Assembly (NCBI GenBank): GCA_018241225.1
Contig: JAFEEG010000004.1
Coordinates: 62,001-126,000 of the forward strand
Origin: Pseudomonadota bacterium
Lineage (GTDB): Bacteria > Pseudomonadota > Gammaproteobacteria > Burkholderiales > Burkholderiaceae_C
Direction: 5' to 3'
Length of the DNA: 64,000 bases
The notes beneath the pieces were generated by a model. The model was not told the DNA's origin. It did not search any database and saw nothing but the letters and a program-made list of their open reading frames with translations. Below, piece after piece: positions 9,205-17,825 of the stretch. The position numbers were made by a program, and so were the translations under genes. Each line of letters begins with the position of its first letter. The stretch's first letter is position 1.

Positions 9205-9984
9205 CTAGCGCCAGTCGGGCTTGCGCTTCTCGATGAAGGCCTGCACGCCTTCCTGGGCGGTGGGGTCGATCATGTTGCAGGCCATGGTTTGCCCGGCGTC
9301 CGCCAGCGCATCTTCCAGCCCCGTTTCCAGTTGCCGGTAGAACAGCGCCTTGCCCATCTCCAGTGCAATGCGGGGCTTGGCGACGATGCTGGCAACCAGC
9401 GACTCGACTTCGGCATCGAGCCGTTCCGGCGCCGCGACGCGATTGACGAGGCCTCGCTCGCGAGCGGTTTCGGCGTCGATGAAGTCGCCCGTCACCAGCA
9501 TCTCGAAGGCGGCCTTGCGCGAGAGGTTGCGCGACAGCGGAACGCCGGGCGTGGCGCAGAACAGGCCGACGTTGATGCCGCTGGTGGCAAAGCGGGCGTC
9601 GCTGGCGGCCACGGCGAGGTCGCACATGGCCACCAGCTGGCAGCCTGCCGCCGTGGCAATTCCGTGCACCCGGGCGATGACCGGCACGGGCAGGCCGTGC
9701 AGCGCCAGCATCATGGCGCCGCAGCGTGCAAACAACTCGTCGTAGTAGGCCTGGCTCGGGCTGGCTTGCATCTGCCGCAGATCATGGCCGGCGCAGAAAG
9801 CCTTGCCGGCCCCGGCAATCACCACCGCACGCAGGGTGGCGTCGGCCTGCAGGCGTTCGGCGGCAGCATGCAGCGCGGCGATGAGATCTTCGGACAGCGC
9901 GTTGAAGGCGCCCGGACGGTTCAACGTGAGGGTGACAACGCCGCGGTCGTCACGGCTCTCCAGCAGCACAGGAGCATCGTTCAT
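9205..9984 (-). CDS. Enoyl-CoA hydratase/isomerase family protein (ECHDC3-like)
   Basis: A 259-residue crotonase-fold protein. The CoA/oxyanion segment KAFCAGHDLRQM and the GIATAAGCQLVAMCDLAVAA block are clear. The two glutamates that hydrate enoyl-CoA in true hydratases are not seen at their aligned positions: the first is Q116 and the second falls at G136 in ATSGINVGLF. The text resembles mammalian ECHDC3 (GLFCATPGV). It may have another crotonase-fold activity. It follows the dehydrogenase pair on the same strand, but a strong terminator separates them. Confidence 0.88.
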   Translation of the reverse strand: MNDAPVLLESRDDRGVVTLTLNRPGAFNALSEDLIAALHAAAERLQADATLRAVVIAGAGKAFCAGHDLRQMQASPSQAYYDELFARCGAMMLALHGLPVPVIARVHGIATAAGCQLVAMCDLAVAASDARFATSGINVGLFCATPGVPLSRNLSRKAAFEMLVTGDFIDAETARERGLVNRVAAPERLDAEVESLVASIVAKPRIALEMGKALFYRQLETGLEDALADAGQTMACNMIDPTAQEGVQAFIEKRKPDWR

Positions 9985-10020
9985 GGCCAGGCCAGCATAG
10001 TGACCGCTGCGCCCGGCTGC

Positions 10021-10056
10021 AAGAAAGAACGCCCGCCAGCGCAGGGCTGGCGGGCG
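10021..10056 (-). terminator. Rho-independent terminator after the acyl-CoA dehydrogenase pair
   Basis: A perfect 11-bp stem (CGCCCGCCAGC / GCTGGCGGGCG, 10030-10040 and 10046-10056) with a 5-base loop is followed on the minus strand by a T-rich run (TTCTTTCTT). It lies 26 bp beyond the stop of the small-subunit dehydrogenase and should end that transcript before the enoyl-CoA hydratase gene. Confidence 0.85.
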
Positions 10057-10081
10057 TCGGTAGCCGGAAAAGGCGCGGGAC

Positions 10082-11197
10082 TCAGGCAAAGACGCCGGCG
10101 GTTTCCTGCATGCGTGCCGACACCTCGCCCAGGTGGTGCAGGCTGTCGCCAAACACCACTTCCATCTGCGTGAGCTTGCGGAAGTAGTGGCTCACGATGT
10201 ATTCGTCGGTCACGCCGATGCCGCCGTGCAGCTGCACCGCCTGCTGGCTGACGTAGCGCATGGACTGGCCCAGCTGGTACTTGGCGCGGGCAATGGCCTG
10301 GCGGCGCTCGGCAGCCGGCGCATTGAGCTTGAGGCTGGCGTAGTAGCTCATCGAGCGGGCCAGCTCCAGCTGCATCTTCATGTCGGCCGCGCGGTGGCGC
10401 AGGGCCTGGAAGCTGCCGATGAGAACGCCGAACTGCTTGCGGGTGTTGAGGTATTCGACGGTGATGGCCAGGGTCTTGTCCATCACGCCCACGGCCTCGG
10501 CGCACAGGGCGGCAATGCCAATGTCCACTGCGTGCTCCAGCACCGGCAGGCCGTCGGCGGCAACCAGCGTCGCGGCGGCGTTGCTGAACACCACTTCTGC
10601 GGCGCGGCTGCCGTCTTGCGTGCCGTAGCCCTTGGTCTCCACGCCGCTGGCGGCGCGCTCGACCAGGAAGAGGGCGATCTTGCCGCCGGCCTGCGCCGGC
10701 ACCAGGAAGGCATCCGCCTCGTCACCGGCCGGCACCACGCTCTTGGTGCCCGTCACGGTCCAGCCACCACCGGCCTGCGCGGCCTTGGCCTCGCACACGT
10801 CGAGCTTGTAGCGTGCCTTGCGCTCCTGGTAGGCCAGCACCACCAGTGCCTGGCCACCTGCGATGCGGGGCAGCCAGTTGTCCTTGGTGTCCTGGTCGGC
10901 GTGGCCGGCGAGCACGGCGCCGGCGATGAAGGCTTGCGCCAGCGGCTCGAGCACGATGCCGCGGCCCAGCTCTTCCATCACCACCATGCCTTCGACGGCG
11001 CCCATGCCCAGGCCGCCTTCGTCTTCGGGAATGTACAGGCCGCCCAGGCCCAGTTCGGCCAGTTCGTCCCAGGCCTCGCGCGAGAAGCCGCCTGCCTTTT
11101 CGATCTCGCGGCGGCGCTCGAAGGTGTAGCCCTTTTCAACCCACTTGGCGACGGCGTCGCGCAGCTGCTGCTGGTCGTCGGAAAAATTGAAGTCCAT
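10082..11197 (-). CDS. Acyl-CoA dehydrogenase, pimeloyl-CoA dehydrogenase small-subunit-like
   Basis: A 371-residue FAD-dependent acyl-CoA dehydrogenase beginning MDFNFSDDQQQLRDAVAKWV. It lacks a strong copy of the usual FAD-binding W-S/T motif in the middle region, typical of the smaller, divergent partner in two-subunit dehydrogenases such as PimD. The C-terminal segment QLHGGIGVTDEYIVSHYFRK is the family's flavin/active-site region. It starts 12 bp after the larger subunit gene, so the two are co-transcribed and probably form a heteromer acting on a dicarboxyl-CoA or branched acyl-CoA. The substrate is inferred from homology only. Confidence 0.85.
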   Translation of the reverse strand: MDFNFSDDQQQLRDAVAKWVEKGYTFERRREIEKAGGFSREAWDELAELGLGGLYIPEDEGGLGMGAVEGMVVMEELGRGIVLEPLAQAFIAGAVLAGHADQDTKDNWLPRIAGGQALVVLAYQERKARYKLDVCEAKAAQAGGGWTVTGTKSVVPAGDEADAFLVPAQAGGKIALFLVERAASGVETKGYGTQDGSRAAEVVFSNAAATLVAADGLPVLEHAVDIGIAALCAEAVGVMDKTLAITVEYLNTRKQFGVLIGSFQALRHRAADMKMQLELARSMSYYASLKLNAPAAERRQAIARAKYQLGQSMRYVSQQAVQLHGGIGVTDEYIVSHYFRKLTQMEVVFGDSLHHLGEVSARMQETAGVFA

Positions 11198-11209
11198 GTC
11201 GATGTCTCC

Positions 11210-12391
11210 TCAGCCCAGCAGGGTTTGCGCAACGATGTTGCGTTGAACTTCGTTCGAGCCACCGTAGATGGTGGTCTTGCGCATGTTGAAGTAGGTGCTG
11301 GCGAGCGGAGCCAGTTCGGGGTGGCCGCCGGGGAAGTTGCCTTGCCAGCCTGCTTCCATCGCCTCGCGGATGAGGGGCAGGGCGTAGGGGCCGCCGGCCA
11401 GCATCATCAGCTCGCTGTAGCGCTGCTGGATCTCGCTGCCGCGGATCTTCAGCAGGCCGGCGATGTCCAGCGAGTTCTTGCCCGACTTCTCGGCCGAGAG
11501 CACGCGCAGCACCAGCATTTCGAGGGCGACCACGTCGATTTCGAGCTTGGCGATCTCGTCGCGAAAGCGCGTGTCTTCCCAAATGCCTTCTTTCTTCGCG
11601 ATGCGCTTGAGGCGCTCGAGTTCGCGCTTGGCGCGGTTCACGTCGGCAATGTTGGTGCGCTCGTGGCTGAGCAGGTGCTTGGCATAGGTCCAGCCCTTGT
11701 TCTCTTCGCCGATGAGGTTCTCGGCGGGCACCTCGACGTTGTCGAAGAACACGTCGTTGACTTCGTAGCCGCCGTCCATCAGCTTGATGGGGCGCACCGT
11801 GACACCGGGCGACTTCATGTCCAGCACGATGAAGCTGATGCCCGTTTGCGGCTTGCCTTCGTTGCTGGTGCGAACCAGGTTGAACATCCAGTCGCCGTGC
11901 TGGCCCAGCGTGGTCCAGGTCTTCTGGCCGTTGATGATGTACTTGTCGCCCTTGCGCTCTGCACGAGTGCGCACCGAGGCCAGGTCCGAGCCCGAGCCGG
12001 GTTCGCTGTAGCCCTGGCTCCACCAGACTTCACCGCTGGCGATGCCGGGCAGGAAACGCTTGTGCTGCTCGGGCGTGCCGAAGGCCATGATCACCGGCGC
12101 CACCATCACGGGGCCGAAGGGGATGATGCGCGGCGCACCGGCCAGCGCGGTCTCTTCTTCGAACAGGTGCTTTTGCACGGCAGTCCAGCCGGGGCCGCCG
12201 AATTCCTTGGGCCAGCCGTAGCCGAGCCAGCCCTTCTTGCCCAGGATCTTGGCCCAGCGCTGCATATCGTCGCGCGTGAGTTCAAGGGCGTTGTGCACCT
12301 TGTGCGAAAGCTCCTTGGGCAGGTTTTCCGCCACCCAGGCGCGGATGTCTTCGCGGAACTTCTGTTCCTCGGGGGTAAAGGCCAAATCCAT
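11210..12391 (-). CDS. Acyl-CoA dehydrogenase, pimeloyl-CoA dehydrogenase large-subunit-like
   Basis: A 393-residue acyl-CoA dehydrogenase with the usual three-part fold: helical N-domain (MDLAFTPEEQKFREDIRAWV), beta domain (WWSQGYSEPGSGSDLASV; INGQKTWTT) and C-terminal helical domain ending YGGSNEVQRNIVAQTLLG. ATG at 12391 is the start; upstream in-frame sequence is not conserved. It leads a two-gene unit with the small subunit. The pair resembles PimC/PimD, which oxidise dicarboxyl-CoA esters. The divergent gene is purN. Confidence 0.9.
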   Translation of the reverse strand: MDLAFTPEEQKFREDIRAWVAENLPKELSHKVHNALELTRDDMQRWAKILGKKGWLGYGWPKEFGGPGWTAVQKHLFEEETALAGAPRIIPFGPVMVAPVIMAFGTPEQHKRFLPGIASGEVWWSQGYSEPGSGSDLASVRTRAERKGDKYIINGQKTWTTLGQHGDWMFNLVRTSNEGKPQTGISFIVLDMKSPGVTVRPIKLMDGGYEVNDVFFDNVEVPAENLIGEENKGWTYAKHLLSHERTNIADVNRAKRELERLKRIAKKEGIWEDTRFRDEIAKLEIDVVALEMLVLRVLSAEKSGKNSLDIAGLLKIRGSEIQQRYSELMMLAGGPYALPLIREAMEAGWQGNFPGGHPELAPLASTYFNMRKTTIYGGSNEVQRNIVAQTLLG

Positions 12392-12461
12392 GGGATGTCT
12401 CCAGAGAATCCAAGTTTTTAGCACGCTCGTTCGTGCCGCCCAGTCCGAAACGCGACACAAG

Positions 12462-12467
12462 GATAAT
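12462..12467 (+). promoter_or_regulatory. -10 element of purN, near-leaderless transcript
   Basis: GATAAT, embedded in GGATAATCC, ends 10 bases before the purN ATG, so a transcript from it would carry a leader of only a few bases. No Shine-Dalgarno sequence is present between it and the ATG. The same GGATAATCC occurs immediately before yaaA at 38260-38268. Confidence 0.45.
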
Positions 12468-12477
12468 CCGTGCCGGC

Positions 12478-13071
12478 ATGACGAAGAACATCGTGATATT
12501 GATATCGGGAGGCGGCTCCAACATGGCTGCCATCGTGAACGCGGCAGCATCGAATGGGTGGGCTCAAAGGTTCGGCGCTCGGGTGGCTGCCGTCATCAGC
12601 AACAAGGAGGAGGCCGATGGCCTGGCCTTCGCCCGCGAGCGCGCAATTGCCACGGCTGTGGTGAAGCACCGCGACTTCGCATCGCGCGAAGACTTCGATG
12701 CGGCGCTGGCCGCCGCCATCGACAGCCATCGGCCGGCGCTGGTGGTGCTGGCCGGATTCATGCGCATCCTCACGCCAGGCTTCGTGGCGCACTACGCGGG
12801 GCGGCTGCTCAACATCCATCCTTCGCTCCTGCCGGAATTTCCTGGGCTCAACACACACCAGCGTGCCATCGATGCCGGCCACAAGGTGGCCGGCGCAACC
12901 GTGCATGAAGTCACCGCCGAACTCGACCATGGGCCGATCCTTGCCCGAGCCGAGGTGCCGGTGCTGCCCGGCGACACCGCCCAGAGCCTGGCGGCGCGCG
13001 TGCTGGCGCAAGAGCACGTGATCTACCCGCAGGCCATCGAGTCCTTCCTGGCCCGCCCAAAGCTCGACTGA
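12478..13071 (+). CDS. purN: Phosphoribosylglycinamide (GAR) formyltransferase
   Basis: A 197-residue enzyme of de novo purine synthesis that transfers a formyl group from 10-formyl-THF to GAR. ISGGGSNM near residues 10-15 binds the phosphate. The catalytic set N112, H114 (LLNIHPSLLP) and D150 (ELDHGPI) is intact. ATG at 12478 fits the family start (MTKNIVILISGGGSN). It stands alone, divergent from the dehydrogenase pair. Confidence 0.97.
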   Translation: MTKNIVILISGGGSNMAAIVNAAASNGWAQRFGARVAAVISNKEEADGLAFARERAIATAVVKHRDFASREDFDAALAAAIDSHRPALVVLAGFMRILTPGFVAHYAGRLLNIHPSLLPEFPGLNTHQRAIDAGHKVAGATVHEVTAELDHGPILARAEVPVLPGDTAQSLAARVLAQEHVIYPQAIESFLARPKLD

Positions 13072-13154
13072 AGCAATTTCACCACGGGCTTAATTCACGG
13101 AAGGTGCTCGCCTGTCGCGCTTGCACCTTGCACGGCAAAGTTGACGTTTAACAT

Positions 13155-13174
13155 TCCCTTAAACATCTAAGGGA
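13155..13174 (+). promoter_or_regulatory. Inverted repeat covering the ribosome binding site of the M48 protease gene
   Basis: TCCCTTA (13155-13161) and TAAGGGA (13168-13174) form a perfect 7-bp stem with a 6-base loop. The right arm contains the only plausible Shine-Dalgarno, AAGGGA, six bases before the TTG start at 13180. An overlapping repeat GTTTAA-N7-TTAAAC spans 13146-13164, and TTGACG at 13141 could be a -35 box. The element could be an operator or an RNA hairpin that limits translation. Confidence 0.5.
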
Positions 13175-13179
13175 TTGAT

Positions 13180-15033
13180 TTGGATCGGGCCGATTTCGTC
13201 CACCTGGTGCGTTTGAGCGAACACGACAGCGCCGATGACAGCGCGCGCTATCGGCGTGGCGTCGCGCTTTTTGCTGCGCTGGGCTACGCCTGGGTTCTGG
13301 CTTGCCTGCTGCTGGCCGTGGGCCTGCTGGTGTGGATTGCCAGTTCGCTGGGCCGCCCGGGGGTGAGTACGTTCACCCGAATCTGGGTAGGACTGTTCGC
13401 CCTGGGCCTGCTGTGGGCGACCTTGCGTGCGCTGTGGGTGAGCTTCGACAAGCCGGCCGGCGTGCGGCTGCAGCGTGAAGACGCCCCGCGCCTGTTCGAT
13501 GCGCTGGACCGCATCCGCGACCGCATCGACGGGCCGCCCGTTCACCATGTCTATCTCGATGGCGACTTCAACGCCAGCATCCGCCAACTGCCTCGATTCG
13601 GCCTGCTGGGTGGCGCCGTCAACTACCTGAGCGTGGGCCTGCCGCTTCTGATGGCGCTGGATCGCCGGCGGCTGCTGTCGGTGCTGGCGCATGAGTATGG
13701 GCATTTGCGTGGCAACCATGGCCGCTTGAGCGCCTGGATTTACCGTACGCGTCTGTCCTGGCTGAAGCTGGACGAAAGCCTGCAGCGCAACGAAGGGTTG
13801 ATGGCTGCGGTGTCCCAGGCCTTCTTCCGCTGGTACTTTCCGCGATTCGCCGCCAAGACCTTTGCACTGGCGCGGCAGGACGAATACGAGGCCGACCGGA
13901 TCTCGGCCAAGCTGCTGGGTACCTCGGTGGCCGCCGCTGCACTGACCGAGATCGCGGTGAAGGGCGCCTGGTACGCCGAGAGCTTCTGGCCAGCCCACTG
14001 GTCGCGCGCCGCGGGCGAGGCGGTACCTGTCGGCCCCTTTGCCGTGCTGCGCTCGCAGCTGCGCGCCGCGCCCGAGCCTGCATTCGCCCGCGAGGCGCTG
14101 CGCGGCGCGATGCGCCGGGTGAGCGATGTCGACGACACCCATCCGGTGCTGCGAGACCGCCTGGAGGCCTTCGAGGAAAAGCCGGTGCTTCCCGAATGGT
14201 CGGCCAAGCCCGCGCTGGACATGCTGGCGGAGCAGGGCGGCAAGTGGGTCGAGCATTTCGACCGCGAGTGGTGCCGCGAGCACGCCAGCGACTGGAAGCA
14301 GCATCACGTCTACCTGAAGCGGGTGCGTGAGCGCGTCGATGCCCTGGCGGCCAGCGCCGCTCGCATCAACGCGGATGAAATGGTGGAGTGGGCGGACCTG
14401 GAGCGGCGCCTGGACATCAACGCCGACGTGCGCGAGCGCTATGAACGCGCCCTGGTACTCACTCCCGAGCATCCTGGCGCCTTGCGCGGCTACGTCCAGA
14501 TGCTGCCGGCCCTGGACCGCGGGGCGCGGTTGCCCGTGCTGGCGCGCCTGTATCAGTCGGGCAATGCCAGCCGCTGGTGGGCCGCCAAGACAGCCGTCGC
14601 CCTGCTGGAGAACCCGGACGCCGGCGCGCACGACGAAGCCGCGCTCAAGCAGTGGCGCGGCCGCCTGAAGGAAGCCGAGGAAGGCGAGCGCCGGGCGTGG
14701 GACGAGATCACCGGCACTCCGTGCTTCAGCCAGATCTCGATGCACGACCTGAGCGACTTCGAGATGGGAGAGCTGCAGGCCGACCTGGTTCGTTGCCACC
14801 CGATCGCCCGGGCCTGGCTGGTGCGCAAGAACCTGCGCGAGTTTCCCTGGCGCCGCGCGTTCATCCTGTTCGTGGAGCTGCCCGGCATGGTCGACGAAGA
14901 GCGCTACCAGCTTTGCCGCCACCTGGAGCAGACCCTGAGCCTGCCGGGCGCCGCCCTGGTGCTGTGGGCCGGGCAGTCGCCCACCTTGCACGACATCCAG
15001 CGCGAGACGCGCGGGCCCATCTGGACACGATAG
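13180..15033 (+). CDS. M48 family membrane metalloprotease
   Basis: A 617-residue zinc protease of the Ste24/HtpX superfamily. Two transmembrane segments are near residues 28-55 and 66-87. The zinc site is H171-E-Y-G-H175 with E235 in the downstream EYEAD motif. The remaining 350 residues are soluble and unusual for this family, with TPR-like helical sequence near 410-440 (RYERALVLTPEHPGALRGYV). The start is the TTG at 13180; no ATG fits the N-terminal frame. It likely works at the inner membrane, perhaps in envelope quality control, but substrates are unknown. Confidence 0.88.
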   Translation: MDRADFVHLVRLSEHDSADDSARYRRGVALFAALGYAWVLACLLLAVGLLVWIASSLGRPGVSTFTRIWVGLFALGLLWATLRALWVSFDKPAGVRLQREDAPRLFDALDRIRDRIDGPPVHHVYLDGDFNASIRQLPRFGLLGGAVNYLSVGLPLLMALDRRRLLSVLAHEYGHLRGNHGRLSAWIYRTRLSWLKLDESLQRNEGLMAAVSQAFFRWYFPRFAAKTFALARQDEYEADRISAKLLGTSVAAAALTEIAVKGAWYAESFWPAHWSRAAGEAVPVGPFAVLRSQLRAAPEPAFAREALRGAMRRVSDVDDTHPVLRDRLEAFEEKPVLPEWSAKPALDMLAEQGGKWVEHFDREWCREHASDWKQHHVYLKRVRERVDALAASAARINADEMVEWADLERRLDINADVRERYERALVLTPEHPGALRGYVQMLPALDRGARLPVLARLYQSGNASRWWAAKTAVALLENPDAGAHDEAALKQWRGRLKEAEEGERRAWDEITGTPCFSQISMHDLSDFEMGELQADLVRCHPIARAWLVRKNLREFPWRRAFILFVELPGMVDEERYQLCRHLEQTLSLPGAALVLWAGQSPTLHDIQRETRGPIWTR

Positions 15034-15088
15034 CCAGCGAATTCCGCGCAGCGCGGCGAAGTGAAAAGCCGGCAGGCCCTGTTCCCTG

Positions 15089-15094
15089 GACAAT
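15089..15094 (+). promoter_or_regulatory. Possible -10 element close to the start of the rRNA methyltransferase gene
   Basis: GACAAT lies 6 bases before the ATG at 15101, followed by GGGGG. If used as a -10 box, transcription would start at or within a few bases of the ATG, resembling the arrangement at purN and yaaA. The G-run could alternatively act as a very close ribosome binding site. Confidence 0.3.
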
Positions 15095-15100
15095 CGGGGG

Positions 15101-16372
15101 ATGCATCCCAAAGCCTTGTTGGACGCCACCGCCGAACTGGTGGGGCTGGTCCTGAAATTCGATCATCCGGCGGACGCCGTCGTTTCGCGCTACTTCCGCG
15201 AGCACCGCGAACTGGGGCCGCGCGAGCGCGCCACCCTGGCCGAAACCGCCTACAACGTGCTGCGCAACAAGCTGCGCTACGACCATTTCGCGCCCTCGGG
15301 CAGCGGGCCCAAGGAGCGGCGCATGGCCATCCTGGGCTTTCATGGGCCGCGCGATTTCCTGCACGGCGCCCTGAACGACACCGAATCGGCCTGGCTCAAG
15401 GCCTGTGACGCCGTCAAGCCCGCCGACCTGCTGGAGCGGCATCGCCACAACCTGCCCGAATGGCTGGTGGGGCCCCTCAAGGCCCAGCTGCGCGATGAGT
15501 TCTGGCCCCTGTCAGAGTCCTTGTTGAAAGCCGCGCCGCTGGATTTGCGGGTCAACGCCCTGACCGACAAGCGCCCGGACGTCCAGAAAGAGCTGAAACT
15601 GGCCAATATCAAGGCGACGCCCACTTCGTACTCGCCCTGGGGCCTGCGCATCGAGGGCAAACCGGCGCTCACCCGCCTGGACGCCTTTGCCCGCGGCGCC
15701 ATCGAGGTCCAGGACGAAGGCTCCCAGTTGCTGGCGCTGCTGCTGGATGCCAAGCGCGGCGAGATGGTGGTCGATTTCTGCGCCGGCGCCGGCGGCAAGA
15801 CCTTGGCGATCGGCGCGTCCATGCGCAGCACCGGGCGCTTGTACGCCTTCGACGTTTCGGCGCATCGGCTGGATGCGCTCAAGCCGCGGCTGGCCCGCAG
15901 CAAGCTGTCGAACGTGCATCCGGCGGCCATTGCGCACGAGCGCGACGACCGGGTCAAGCGCCTGGCCGGCAAGATCGACCGGGTCTTGGTCGATGCCCCG
16001 TGCTCCGGCCTGGGCACCCTGCGGCGCAACCCCGACCTGAAATGGCGCCAGTCGCCTCAATCCGTGGCGGAACTGACCGTGAAACAGGCTGCCATCCTGC
16101 AAAGCGCGGCGCGGCTGGTGAAGTCGGGCGGGCGGCTGGTCTATGCCACCTGCAGCGTATTGCCCGAGGAAAACGAGGCCATTGCCGAGGCTTTTGGCGC
16201 CGCCAACCCCGATTTCGAGCCCCAGGAGGCCGGCGAGCTGCTCACTGCCCTGAAGGTGCAGGACGCGGCCGGGCTGTGCACCGGAGGCGAGAGCGGCGCG
16301 CGCTATTTGCGGCTTTGGCCCCACCGCCACGACACCGACGGGTTCTTTGCCGCCGTCTGGAAGCGCAAGTAG
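15101..16372 (+). CDS. RsmB/NOP2 family rRNA cytosine-C5 methyltransferase
   Basis: A 423-residue S-adenosylmethionine-dependent RNA m5C methyltransferase, most like RsmB (16S rRNA C967). The N-terminal region is the NusB/PUA-like RNA-binding part. The SAM site FCAGAGGKTLA is at about 226-236. The two family cysteines are C301 in DAPCSG and C351 in YATCSV; the second is the nucleophile and the first helps product release. Because there is no neighbouring fmt or def gene, the exact target is uncertain. Confidence 0.9.
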   Translation: MHPKALLDATAELVGLVLKFDHPADAVVSRYFREHRELGPRERATLAETAYNVLRNKLRYDHFAPSGSGPKERRMAILGFHGPRDFLHGALNDTESAWLKACDAVKPADLLERHRHNLPEWLVGPLKAQLRDEFWPLSESLLKAAPLDLRVNALTDKRPDVQKELKLANIKATPTSYSPWGLRIEGKPALTRLDAFARGAIEVQDEGSQLLALLLDAKRGEMVVDFCAGAGGKTLAIGASMRSTGRLYAFDVSAHRLDALKPRLARSKLSNVHPAAIAHERDDRVKRLAGKIDRVLVDAPCSGLGTLRRNPDLKWRQSPQSVAELTVKQAAILQSAARLVKSGGRLVYATCSVLPEENEAIAEAFGAANPDFEPQEAGELLTALKVQDAAGLCTGGESGARYLRLWPHRHDTDGFFAAVWKRK

Positions 16373-16512
16373 CTGGAAATCCCGCCAGGGGCCCCCATCT
16401 TTGAATTCGCGTCATTTCTTGAGGGAAATCAAAGGTCTTTTCTGGGGCCCTCCGGTAAAATGACGACTTCAACCTAAGAGCCGTGCCTTCGCGCGGCCAT
16501 GGAGAACCAAAG

Positions 16513-17727
16513 TTGTTTTTTACTGATTCTGCTGTTGTGAGCTCTGCCATCGACTGGCTCGCCAATGGCCTGTGGGATCTCAGTTGGTGGCAGATCGTGC
16601 TGTACACGCTGGTGACCACGCACATCACGATCGCGGCCGTCACGATCTTCCTGCACCGTACCCAGGCGCACCGCGCCATGGATCTGGGGCCCATTCCATC
16701 GCACTTCTTCCGCTTCTGGCTGTGGATCGGCACCGGCATGGTCACCCGCGAGTGGGTGGCCATCCACCGCAAGCACCACGCCAAATGCGAAACGGAAGAC
16801 GATCCGCACAGCCCGCAAACGCGCGGCATCGACACCGTGCTGTGGCGCGGCGCCGAGCTGTATCGCGCCGAGGCCAAGAACGCCGAGACCATCGCCAAGT
16901 TCAGCCACGGCGTGCCTGACGACTGGGTCGAGCGCAACCTGTACAGCCGTTACAGCTGGCAGGGCGTGGGGCTCATGCTCATCCTGAACGTGGCGCTGTT
17001 CGGCGCCCTGGGCCTGACCGTGTGGGCCGTGCAGATGCTCTGGATCCCCATTACCGCCGCCGGCATCATCAACGGCATTGGCCACTACTGGGGCTACCGC
17101 AATTTCGAGGCACCGGATGCGAGCACCAACATCTCGCCCTGGGGCTTGATCATTGGCGGCGAAGAGCTGCACAACAACCACCACACCTACCCGACTTCGG
17201 CCAAGTTCTCTGTCAAGAAGTACGAGTTCGACATCGGCTGGGTCTACATCCGCATGATGCAGGCCATCGGCTGGGCCAAGGTCAAGAAGGTGCCGCCGAA
17301 GCTGCAGATGGGCACCGTGCAGGCCGTGGCGGACGAAAAGACGCTCGAGGCCGTCATTGCCAACCGCTACGAAGTCATGGCCCGCTACGCTCGCGAAATG
17401 CGCCGCGCCTGCAAGGGCGAAATCGAGGCGATGCAAGCCAAGGGTGCCGACCTGTCGGTGCTCCAGGGTGCCAAGCGCTGGCTGCATCGTGACGACGACA
17501 AGGTGCCGGCGTCCGCCCGCCAGAACCTGGCCCAGGCGCGCGCCGCTCACCCGGTGCTCGACAAGATGGTCACGATGCGCGAAGAGCTGCGTCAGATGTG
17601 GCTCAACACGTCGCAATCGCGCGAACAACTCGCTGCCGAACTGGCTGCCTGGTGCCATCGTGCGGAAGCCAGCGGCATCGCTGCGCTGCGCGACTTCTCG
17701 GTGCGCCTGCGCGCTGCCCGCACCTGA
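16513..17727 (+). CDS. Membrane fatty acid desaturase (delta-9 acyl-CoA/DesC type)
   Basis: A 404-residue di-iron desaturase. The three histidine boxes are intact: H48-x4-H53 (HRTQAH), H85-xx-H88-H89 (HRKHH) and H220-xx-H223-H224 (HNNHH). Four hydrophobic segments surround them, and about 130 residues at the C-terminus form a charged helical extension. It introduces a double bond into membrane fatty acyl chains and so affects fluidity. The start is TTG at 16513, seven bases after GGAGA; the nearby ATG at 16499 is in another frame and stops quickly. A terminator follows. Confidence 0.92.
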   Translation: MFFTDSAVVSSAIDWLANGLWDLSWWQIVLYTLVTTHITIAAVTIFLHRTQAHRAMDLGPIPSHFFRFWLWIGTGMVTREWVAIHRKHHAKCETEDDPHSPQTRGIDTVLWRGAELYRAEAKNAETIAKFSHGVPDDWVERNLYSRYSWQGVGLMLILNVALFGALGLTVWAVQMLWIPITAAGIINGIGHYWGYRNFEAPDASTNISPWGLIIGGEELHNNHHTYPTSAKFSVKKYEFDIGWVYIRMMQAIGWAKVKKVPPKLQMGTVQAVADEKTLEAVIANRYEVMARYAREMRRACKGEIEAMQAKGADLSVLQGAKRWLHRDDDKVPASARQNLAQARAAHPVLDKMVTMREELRQMWLNTSQSREQLAAELAAWCHRAEASGIAALRDFSVRLRAART

Positions 17728-17760
17728 TCTTCGAGTCAGTGGGCTGGTTGCCCACCAACA

Positions 17761-17790
17761 AAAAACCGACCCACATGGGTCGGTTTTTTT
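17761..17790 (+). terminator. Rho-independent terminator after the desaturase gene
   Basis: The stem ACCGACCC / GGGTCGGT, extended by A-T pairs, has a 4-base loop and runs into seven T residues. It lies 33 bp past the desaturase stop and is nearly symmetric, so it may work on both strands. Confidence 0.9.
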
Positions 17791-17825
17791 ATGCCTTTGG
17801 CCTGGAGGGGGAGGGCGCCAGGCAA

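Noticed and set aside
13159..15129. Open frame of 656 codons on the minus strand
   Set aside because: It is antisense to the M48 protease gene, whose HEYGH zinc motif and membrane segments are clear; the minus-strand product has none.
16499..16560. ATG at 16499 as the desaturase start
   Set aside because: It is in a different frame and does not lead to the histidine boxes. TTG at 16513 with GGAGA upstream does.
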